From NCBI GenBank assembly GCA_044375695.1, contig JBILMG010000027.1:1-9792 (forward strand): a DNA stretch of 9,792 nucleotides. Reading direction: 5' to 3'. Below, piece after piece: positions 5,231 through 9,792 of the stretch (its first letter is position 1; the number at the start of each line of letters is the position of its first letter). The stretch comes from DATDYW01 sp044375695 (GTDB lineage: Bacteria; Patescibacteriota; Minisyncoccia; Phycocordibacterales; JAACPR01). The position numbers were made by a program, and so were the translations under genes. Under the pieces are notes generated by a model. That model worked only from the letters and a program-made list of their open reading frames with translations. It had not been told where the DNA came from and ran no database searches.

Positions 5231-5274
5231 CTCCCGCTTTACTTTTTCTGCCCGCGGGCTTAGTACGGAGGCCT

Positions 5275-6144
5275 ATGCACCTTATTCGAACTATAAGAAA
5301 CCTAATACTGCGAGCTTTCGGGATTGACCCGCGGGCCCTCTTCGTCCGGCGTTTGCCCAAAATCATTACCCTCATTCGCCACGGCCAGTCCGAAGGTAAC
5401 GTGATGGTCAAGATGATTCGCCAGGGCAAAGAGGCGGACGTGCCGGCGGAGCTCTTCGCGCAACGCCCTGATCGCTGGCGGCTCACGCCCAAAGGCGTCG
5501 AGCAGGCGGAGGCTGCGGCTAAATGGCTACGCGAGCACGCGCCCGATTTCTCGGGCCGCTGCTACGTCTCGCCGTTTACCCGGGCAATCGAAACCGCCGG
5601 CCACATTGTTCCGGCGGGCATTCCGATCTATGAATCTCCGCACCTCCGCGAGCGCGACTGGGGCAACCACCAGAGCCTCAGCCGCGAAGAGCAGATCGCC
5701 ATTCTCAAGAAGATGGACGACGATCCGTTCTACGGGCGCTTCCCGAACGGCGAGAGCATGGCCGACGCCTGCCTCACGCGCGCGGACCGCACGCTCGACA
5801 CCCTGGCGCGCGAGTGCCAGGACGTAGAGGTCAAACTGTTCTGCCACGGCGAGACGATGTGGGCCTTCTACATGCGCCTAACACAGATGCGGCCCCGTCG
5901 TTTCGAAGAGCTCCACCATTCGAAGAACCCGCACCACCACATCCACAACTGCCAAATTCTGCAGTTCACCAGGGTTAACCCGGTGACCGGCGAAGAGGGC
6001 GACAAGATGGGGTGGATGCGCAGCGTGTGCCCGTGGGACCTCAGCCTCTCGAGCAACGATTGGCAGCCAATCGTGCGGCACCGTCCGACCGCGACAGAGC
6101 TCCTGGCCGAGGCTGCGGCCGTGCCACGTTTCCTGTCGGCCTAA
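5275..6144 (+). CDS. Histidine phosphatase family (phosphoglycerate mutase-like) protein
   Basis: This branch-1 or branch-2 histidine phosphatase fold acts through a phosphohistidine; the substrate is not readable. The catalytic motif LIRHGQSEGN puts R35 and the nucleophile H36 in the RHG triplet. R103 in SPFTRAIETA, the acidic RERDWG segment (125-130) and the second His in FCHGETMW (H191) complete the phosphate pocket. At 289 aa it is longer than simple phosphatases (about 200 aa): a 30-residue basic lead comes before the first strand, and the C-terminal about 80 residues (HHSKNPHHHIHNCQI..., then SVCPWDLSLSSNDW) are extra. ATG 5275 is supported by GGAGG at 5267-5271, the clearest ribosome-binding site in the window, though only 3 bases separate it from the ATG. 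A dedicated terminator follows. Confidence 0.9.
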   Translation: MHLIRTIRNLILRAFGIDPRALFVRRLPKIITLIRHGQSEGNVMVKMIRQGKEADVPAELFAQRPDRWRLTPKGVEQAEAAAKWLREHAPDFSGRCYVSPFTRAIETAGHIVPAGIPIYESPHLRERDWGNHQSLSREEQIAILKKMDDDPFYGRFPNGESMADACLTRADRTLDTLARECQDVEVKLFCHGETMWAFYMRLTQMRPRRFEELHHSKNPHHHIHNCQILQFTRVNPVTGEEGDKMGWMRSVCPWDLSLSSNDWQPIVRHRPTATELLAEAAAVPRFLSA

Positions 6145-6148
6145 ACCT

Positions 6149-6179
6149 AGGCGCCCGAATTGGGCGCCTTTTCTTTTTT
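6149..6179 (+). terminator. Terminator of the histidine phosphatase gene
   Basis: An 8-bp stem AGGCGCCC/GGGCGCCT (6149-6156 with 6162-6169) is followed by a long T-run, TTTTCTTTTTT. It starts 4 bases after the TAA stop. Confidence 0.9.
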
Positions 6180-6185
6180 AGACGG

Positions 6186-6214
6186 CAAAAGAAAAGCCGC
6201 CTGTTTAGGCGGCT
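6186..6214 (-). terminator. Minus-strand terminator, recurrent type, copy 1
   Basis: On the minus strand AGCCGCCT-AAAC-AGGCGGCT is followed by TTTTCTTTTG. The stem overlaps the last codons and the TAA stop (6205-6207) of the small secreted protein gene. The same stem core and U-tract end two other minus-strand genes (near 8982-9011 and 9652-9677). Confidence 0.85.
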
Positions 6215-6456
6215 GAGCTATCGTCGTGGGGCACTTCGCCGGTAACCTGCTGCTCGGGCACGGCGAACGGGTCTTCCGGCGTCGGCGCACCCAAATTCTG
6301 GGCGAGGTTCGGGCCGACGCTCTTGAGGAGATCTTCCGGCTTGTCAGAGTCGGGGTCTGCGCCCACGGGGCGGCAGTCGGTGTGCCATTTCGAGCCGCCG
6401 GACAGGCGGTAGGCCGCGGCGACGGCCAGGGCTAGAACGAACAGTGTCAGTTTCAT
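6205..6456 (-). CDS. Small secreted protein, function unknown
   Basis: This 83-aa protein has an N-terminal hydrophobic segment (residues 1-16, MKLTLFVLALAVAAAY) that reads as a signal peptide or anchor. A short polar, Pro- and Asp-rich body follows, with one Cys (CRPVGADPDSDKPEDLL) and the acidic end HDDSSAA. I recognise no domain. The ATG at 6456 has no Shine-Dalgarno. Support for it being real comes from the signal-peptide start, GC-rich coding bias and a well-formed terminator directly at its stop. It is divergent from the nuclease gene, with 84 bases between the two starts. Confidence 0.7.
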   Translation of the reverse strand: MKLTLFVLALAVAAAYRLSGGSKWHTDCRPVGADPDSDKPEDLLKSVGPNLAQNLGAPTPEDPFAVPEQQVTGEVPHDDSSAA

Positions 6457-6521
6457 ATGTAGGGGAGATTCCGCGCCACGCTAGCACCGGCGTTATTGCC
6501 GCGCCAGGCGCCCGCCCGCCG

Positions 6522-6530
6522 TGCTAATCT
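6522..6530 (+). promoter_or_regulatory. Extended -10 box before the nuclease gene
   Basis: TGC followed by TAATCT (four of six to consensus) lies 10 bases before the ATG at 6541. The implied transcription start is about 4 bases before the ATG, with no room for a Shine-Dalgarno and none present. Confidence 0.45.
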
Positions 6531-6540
6531 GTTGCCACTT

Positions 6541-7314
6541 ATGGGCGATTGGGCGTACCGGCCGAGGCAAAAGGGGAGCATGTGGTCGTACGACCCCAAG
6601 CGTAAGGGGCCGTACCGCATTTCGCGCTCCAAGATCGACCTCTTCGTCGAGTGCCCGCGCTGCTTCTTCATCGATCAGCGCATGGGCGTGATGCGCCCGG
6701 CGTCTTTCCCGTTCAATCTCAACTCGGCCGTCGACGCGCTGCTCAAAAAAGAGTTCGACGCCTACCGCGCCAAGGGCGAGGCGCACCCGCTGATGGTCGC
6801 AAACGGCATCGACGCGGTCCCGATGAAGCACAAGAGCCTCGAGCTCTGGCGCGAGGCGCTCAAGGGCGGCGTGGAGTTCCTGCACGAGGGCACGCAGCTG
6901 TCCGTGCGCGGCGCGGTCGACGACCTGTGGATCCGGCCTAACGGCGAGGTTATCGTCGTCGACTACAAGGCGACGTCCAAAGACGGCGAGGTGTCCTTGG
7001 ACGCCGAGTGGCAGGACGGCTACAAGCGCCAGATGGAGGTGTACCAGTGGATTCTGCGCAAGATGGGCTTCCCGGTGTCCGAGCGCGGCTACTTCGTGTA
7101 CTGCAACGGCCGCGCCGATTTGCCGGCGTTCAACGCCCGGCTCGATTTCGATATCAAGGTGATTCCGTACGACGGCAACCCGGACTGGGTGGAGGACACG
7201 GTGTGCCGCATCAAAGAGGTGCTGGACCAGGACGAGATTCCGCAGAGCGGGCCGAGCTGCGACTACTGCGCGTTCGTGGGGTGGAGGGGGAAGGCGGAGA
7301 GGGGGGAGATGTAG
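6541..7314 (+). CDS. PD-(D/E)XK nuclease family protein (Cas4/AddB C-terminal type)
   Basis: A predicted metal-dependent DNA nuclease of the RecB/Cas4-like superfamily. The N-terminal SRSKIDLFVECPRCFF (residues 28-43) is the family's first helix with a CxxC (C38, C41). The active-site elements are GAVDDLW (D127), VVDYKATS (D141, K143) and the helix YKRQMEVYQW (Q164, Y168). A C-terminal CDYC (C240, C243) completes four Cys that could hold an iron-sulfur cluster or zinc. The length of 257 aa fits a stand-alone domain. ATG 6541 is preferred to a TTG at 6496; ATG 6580 is also possible. No cas1, cas2 or repeat array is nearby, so a role in DNA repair or recombination is more likely than CRISPR adaptation. 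It is followed after 6 bases by the next gene. Confidence 0.88.
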   Translation: MGDWAYRPRQKGSMWSYDPKRKGPYRISRSKIDLFVECPRCFFIDQRMGVMRPASFPFNLNSAVDALLKKEFDAYRAKGEAHPLMVANGIDAVPMKHKSLELWREALKGGVEFLHEGTQLSVRGAVDDLWIRPNGEVIVVDYKATSKDGEVSLDAEWQDGYKRQMEVYQWILRKMGFPVSERGYFVYCNGRADLPAFNARLDFDIKVIPYDGNPDWVEDTVCRIKEVLDQDEIPQSGPSCDYCAFVGWRGKAERGEM

Positions 7315-7320
7315 GAAAAA

Positions 7321-7905
7321 ATGAAAGAAGGAATTAATAAAGATAAAATCTTTAAACACCAGGGTGTTCTCTGGCGGGTATATGAGTTTCTCGGACCACG
7401 CGGCGATGAGCGCAGCCGTCTTGCAGATGTTCCGTGCTGCCCAGACTGTCGAGTCGAACTCGACCCCGTCTACGGAGCAACTCCAGAAAAATTTTCTTGC
7501 AGATTCTGCACTAAGGATTTTCCCTGCCCTCGCGGGAGATCAAAGACGCACGAGGATGCAGAGCTCAAATGGCGGGCGGACCAATTGAAGGACGTACCTG
7601 TTTATTCTCTGGATCTTCCCCCAACCAAGGTCAAGGATGACGCGGAGGACGAAAACTACTGGGTCCAAGCACGTATCTCGGAGAGGTTGGGAAAAAGAAT
7701 GGCCACTGTTTATTTTGGAGAACGCATCAACGGAAAACAGGAGAAGACAGACTACACCCAAGTATTTCTAGATTTCGAAGACGAGCAGCTTCGTTTCGAT
7801 AAAAGCAACAAGAACCCGATGAGGCTTCTCGGGAAATTGATAGCGGAGTTCCCCTCATCCACCACAGAAACAAAGCGCAACGAAGACGACCCTAAAGTTG
7901 GGTGA
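7321..7905 (+). CDS. Putative zinc-ribbon protein of unknown function
   Basis: This 194-aa protein has CPDC (C40, C43) and CRFC (C60, C63), spaced like a zinc ribbon, plus C39 and C69. The C-terminal half is charged and probably globular, with YWVQARISERLGKRMATV and QVFLDFEDEQLRFDKSNKNP; no family is recognised. It starts 6 bases after the nuclease stop and has an AGGA before the ATG, so it is likely co-transcribed and perhaps works with the nuclease. Base composition is odd: the first 60 bases are AT-rich (ATGAAAGAAGGAATTAATAA) and codons such as AGA, GGA and TTG are frequent, unlike the GC-ending codons of its neighbours. This suggests recent acquisition or relaxed codon bias. Confidence 0.75.
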   Translation: MKEGINKDKIFKHQGVLWRVYEFLGPRGDERSRLADVPCCPDCRVELDPVYGATPEKFSCRFCTKDFPCPRGRSKTHEDAELKWRADQLKDVPVYSLDLPPTKVKDDAEDENYWVQARISERLGKRMATVYFGERINGKQEKTDYTQVFLDFEDEQLRFDKSNKNPMRLLGKLIAEFPSSTTETKRNEDDPKVG

Positions 7906-7976
7906 TTGACGGGAATCGGTCACAACTCTCCTCGCGCCGTCGCACTCGGCGGTCGTGACCCCGCCCCACGTTTTTG

Positions 7977-7985
7977 TGCCAAAAT
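7977..7985 (+). promoter_or_regulatory. Possible extended -10 box before the nucleotidyltransferase gene
   Basis: TGC followed by CAAAAT (four of six) lies 6 bases before the ATG at 7992, which would place the transcription start at the start codon itself. No Shine-Dalgarno is present. Confidence 0.4.
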
Positions 7986-7991
7986 TACCCT

Positions 7992-8807
7992 ATGGATAAG
8001 CCAGAGAATCACGCCGCGCCCAAAATCGAAACCAAGCCCCTTGGCTCCTACTTCGAGATCGACGCCGAGGGCTATATCGTTAACCCCGCGTCGGCCGAAA
8101 AGATTCAGCCGGAGTGGCGACCGATTGTGGACGCCGCGATTGCCGCGTACCAGAAGCAGTACGGCGAGAAGTTGCGCCACGTGGTTTTGCGCGGCTCGGT
8201 GGCCAAAGGGCAGGCTATTGAGCGCATCTCGGACGTCGATACCTTCGCCTACGTCGACCTGTCTAAAGAGGAAATTAGCAACGAGTGGACGAATGCCGCC
8301 GAGGCTGAGCTGGTCGCACGTTTCCCGTTCGCGAGCCAAATTGAAATCGGGGTGTACCCAATGTCCGACATTGCGAAAGACGTCGTGATGCTCAATCAGG
8401 CTGTGGTGGTTTGGGGCGACACTATCGCAGTGCCGAAGCTAAAGATTGGCCGTGACCTCGCGCTCCACGCGCCCAGAATCCACAAGCGCCTATCTTTCAT
8501 GCGGAAGTTTCTGGCCGAACCGCAGCCGGAATCCGAAATTAGGAACTCCTGCACCTGGCTCGCCAAAGGAATTCTTCGCGCCGGGCTCGAGCTCTCAATG
8601 GAGCGCGCCGGTCGCTACAGCCGCGATCTGTACCGCTGCTACGAAACTTTTGCCCAGGTGTACCCGCAGAAAGAGGCCGAGATGCGGGAGGCGTTGCGTC
8701 TAGCGCTCAACCCGACAGCCGATATCGAGACTCTGCGCGGCTTAGTGGAGGGTATTGGCGCGTGGATTGAGAGCGAGGCGAAGGTGGTCTGGCCCGAGAA
8801 GGTGTAG
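7992..8807 (+). CDS. Nucleotidyltransferase-fold protein (KNTase/minimal NTase-like)
   Basis: The pol-beta-type nucleotidyltransferase signature is clear: VVLRGSVAKGQ (GS at residues 68-69) followed by ISDVDTFAYVD, where D81 and D83 would bind metal. QIEIGVY (E118) is a plausible third acidic residue. The second half (about 145-271) is helical, with SFMRKFLAEP and CTWLAKGILRAGLELS, as in kanamycin nucleotidyltransferase-like and HEPN-like partners. Such proteins move a nucleotide onto a small molecule, RNA or protein; the target cannot be told. ATG 7992 (271 aa) is chosen over 7974 because it follows the -10-like box and the earlier six codons look non-coding. The gene is single, 86 bases after the zinc-ribbon gene. 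No antitoxin partner is evident. Confidence 0.85.
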   Translation: MDKPENHAAPKIETKPLGSYFEIDAEGYIVNPASAEKIQPEWRPIVDAAIAAYQKQYGEKLRHVVLRGSVAKGQAIERISDVDTFAYVDLSKEEISNEWTNAAEAELVARFPFASQIEIGVYPMSDIAKDVVMLNQAVVVWGDTIAVPKLKIGRDLALHAPRIHKRLSFMRKFLAEPQPESEIRNSCTWLAKGILRAGLELSMERAGRYSRDLYRCYETFAQVYPQKEAEMREALRLALNPTADIETLRGLVEGIGAWIESEAKVVWPEKV

Positions 8808-8819
8808 CCTCGCAGCCGC

Positions 8820-8828
8820 TGTGATAGT
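8820..8828 (+). promoter_or_regulatory. Possible extended -10 box for tRNA-Pro
   Basis: TGT followed by GATAGT (four of six to TATAAT) lies about 20 bases before the mature tRNA end, giving a short 5' leader. No clear -35 box is seen. Confidence 0.4.
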
Positions 8829-8847
8829 CTCTGTCCGTCCGCGATTT

Positions 8848-8918
8848 CGGGCCGTCGTATAGTGGTAGTATGTGCCCATGGGGTGGGTACGGTCCGGGTT
8901 CGATTCCCGGCGGCCCGA
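8848..8918 (+). tRNA. tRNA-Pro (anticodon GGG)
   Basis: The acceptor stem CGGGCCG (8848-8854) pairs fully with CGGCCCG (8911-8917), with discriminator A8918. The anticodon stem TGCCC/GGGTA closes the loop ATGGGGT, giving anticodon GGG (reads CCC/CCU) with G37, usual for Pro. The T-arm is CCGGG-TTCGATT-CCCGG. The D-stem has two G-U pairs. CCA is not encoded (ACCG follows). It carries its own terminator. Confidence 0.93.
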
Positions 8919-8922
8919 CCGA

Positions 8923-8958
8923 AAAAGAAACAGCTCCCGCACGGGAGCTGTTTCTTTT
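8923..8958 (+). terminator. Terminator after tRNA-Pro
   Basis: A perfect 16-bp stem AAAAGAAACAGCTCCC/GGGAGCTGTTTCTTTT with loop GCAC ends in TTTCTTTT. The A-rich left arm makes it able to act on both strands, so it may also back up the minus-strand gene to the right. Confidence 0.85.
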
Positions 8959-8981
8959 CATCTGTGTCCGGCTCCTAATCT

Positions 8982-9011
8982 AGAAAAAGAAAAGCCGCCC
9001 TTGGGGCGGCT
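8982..9011 (-). terminator. Minus-strand terminator, recurrent type, copy 2
   Basis: On the minus strand AGCCGCCC-CAA-GGGCGGCT is followed by TTTTCTTTTTCT. It begins 2 bases after the TAG stop at 9014-9016. Stem, loop and tract match copy 3 (9652-9677) almost base for base. Confidence 0.88.
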
Positions 9012-9013
9012 GG

Positions 9014-9607
9014 CTAAGCGGACGCCTCGATCACCGAGAGGCCGTCGATTGGAATCGCGCCGTTGTAGAAGACGTGCGGCACGAACTGGAAGGGAAACAG
9101 GGGCGTGTCCCAGCCGATCTGGCGCCGGCTCCTAACGTAGCGGTAGTAGTCGGCTGTCAGCTCGGGAATCTTCGCGTACCGAGGCAGATCTTGCTCCCGG
9201 AACATTTCGAAGCGAGCGAGCGGTTTGGCTAGGTAGAGCCACTCCGCGGGCGGGGCGCCCACGCAGACCCGGTCGAGCGATTCGTCGTGGAGGTACACGG
9301 CCAGTTTGGCCTGGTCGAGCCGCTCCAGCGGAATAACGTACCACCGTTCGGTCACGGCGGCGCCGCGGGTAAAGCCGCAGTCGCGCATCAGCCGCTTGAT
9401 GTTGGACGGGTGCGTCGCCAGGTTCTGGACGGCGTCGTTCCAGAGGCAGCCGAGCGGGGGCACCGGCTTTCTCATCAGCACCTCGCGGCCGCGGTACTTG
9501 GCGAGCGCGGCGGCTCGCAGGTCTTCCGGTAGCCAGTTGCCGGGGAGAATGGCGTCGCCGCGGAAGTTCTCGGGCACGCGGTGAAATATTGCTTTCGGCA
9601 GGTGCAT
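9014..9607 (-). CDS. Conserved-looking hypothetical protein, function unknown
   Basis: A 197-aa soluble protein with no signal peptide, membrane segment or catalytic motif I can name. The N-terminal half (AIFHRVPENFRGDAILPGNWLPEDL, KYRGREVLMRKPVPPLGCLWNDAVQNLATHPSNIKRLM) resembles a type of hypothetical protein I recall from Patescibacteria genomes; this is memory, not a search. Aromatic and Pro content is high throughout (ADYYRYVRSRRQIGWDTPLFPFQF). The ATG at 9607 is preferred to the in-frame GTG at 9613 because the upstream promoter would start transcription near 9610. A terminator follows the stop immediately, so it is a single-gene unit. Confidence 0.75.
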   Translation of the reverse strand: MHLPKAIFHRVPENFRGDAILPGNWLPEDLRAAALAKYRGREVLMRKPVPPLGCLWNDAVQNLATHPSNIKRLMRDCGFTRGAAVTERWYVIPLERLDQAKLAVYLHDESLDRVCVGAPPAEWLYLAKPLARFEMFREQDLPRYAKIPELTADYYRYVRSRRQIGWDTPLFPFQFVPHVFYNGAIPIDGLSVIEASA

Positions 9608-9616
9608 ATACACCGC

Positions 9617-9644
9617 TAACTAACACCGAAGCCAAGAAAGTCAA
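9617..9644 (-). promoter_or_regulatory. Promoter of the hypothetical gene at 9014-9607
   Basis: On the minus strand TTGACT (9644-9639) is followed after 16 bases by TAGTTA (9622-9617), preceded by TGT. The -35 box is good and the -10 poor apart from the TGn. The predicted start lies within a few bases of the ATG at 9607, with no Shine-Dalgarno. Confidence 0.45.
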
Positions 9645-9651
9645 TGTGCCA

Positions 9652-9677
9652 AAAGAAAAGCCGCCCTTGGGGCGGCT
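9652..9677 (-). terminator. Minus-strand terminator, recurrent type, copy 3
   Basis: AGCCGCCC-CAA-GGGCGGCT then TTTTCTTTT on the minus strand. It lies 5 bases beyond the stop of the truncated basic gene at the right edge. Confidence 0.85.
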
Positions 9678-9682
9678 GGTGG

Positions 9683-9792
9683 CTAGTGACGGGCGAAGGC
9701 CTTTTGGGCGGGTCCGGCGTGGCGGCGGAAGTGACGGCCGCGGCGGGAGCCGGGGCGCTTGATGCACTTCTCTTGGCCGCGCTTGGCGTGCT
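9683..9792 (-). CDS. C-terminal end of a small basic protein, cut by window edge
   Basis: Read from the right edge on the minus strand, one frame gives about 35 residues ending at TAG (9683-9685): HAKRGQEKCIKRP, GSRRGRHFRRHAG, PAQKAFARH. It is very rich in Arg, Lys and His, as in nucleic-acid-binding tails. The terminator right after the stop supports a real gene end. The other two frames run through the terminator without stopping. No family is recognised from this fragment. Confidence 0.55.
   Translation of the reverse strand, partial: HAKRGQEKCIKRPGSRRGRHFRRHAGPAQKAFARH

Noticed and set aside
5113..5265. GTG-initiated frame of about 50 codons through the end of small RNA B
   Set aside because: It has no ribosome-binding site and crosses the RNA's terminator stem and T-tract, and the peptide looks random.
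6541..7905. CRISPR adaptation locus suggested by the Cas4-like nuclease
   Set aside because: There is no repeat-spacer array and no cas1, cas2 or effector gene in the window; stand-alone Cas4-like nucleases are common.

Overview
The window looks like a piece of a GC-rich Candidatus Patescibacteria (CPR, Parcubacteria-like) chromosome. This is inferred from several things: a CTMEAKICPDG-type Cys motif in a secreted protein, a LemA/TPM gene pair, an orphan Cas4-like PD-(D/E)XK nuclease, several short unassignable proteins, tRNAs without an encoded CCA, and single genes each closed by their own hairpin terminator. No marker here is strong enough to name a lineage, and no phage, transposase or CRISPR array is visible.

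Layout. Bases 1-65 are the 3' part of a tRNA-Gln(TTG), cut by the left edge, followed by a very strong hairpin. Between it and the first protein gene is a scarred spacer that carries an inverted and a direct copy of the tRNA 3' end. A minus-strand Gfo/Idh/MocA oxidoreductase follows (377-1438), whose C-terminus has grown by a 72-bp tandem duplication. On the plus strand come NAD kinase (1530-2417), a secreted Cys-motif protein (2495-3232), LemA (3265-3816) and an overlapping TPM-domain (YgcG-like) membrane protein (3785-4669).

Bases 4670-5274 hold no convincing protein gene. They hold the two best sigma70-type promoters of the window, each followed by a hairpin-rich stretch ending in an intrinsic terminator. 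I read this as two tandem small-RNA genes of about 105-140 and about 310 nt. The first promoter is overlapped by a perfect inverted repeat resembling an operator. I could not assign either RNA to a known class, and this is the most interesting part of the window. A histidine-phosphatase (phosphoglycerate mutase-like) gene follows (5275-6144).

Next come a short minus-strand secreted protein (6205-6456), a divergent PD-(D/E)XK nuclease (6541-7314) with a closely linked lower-GC putative zinc-ribbon gene (7321-7905), a nucleotidyltransferase-fold protein (7992-8807), tRNA-Pro(GGG) (8848-8918), a minus-strand gene of unknown function (9014-9607), and the C-terminal end of a small, very basic minus-strand protein cut by the right edge. 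Three minus-strand genes end with nearly the same terminator hairpin. Several genes lack a Shine-Dalgarno sequence but have a TGn-type -10 box 6-10 bases before the start codon, which suggests leaderless or nearly leaderless transcripts.
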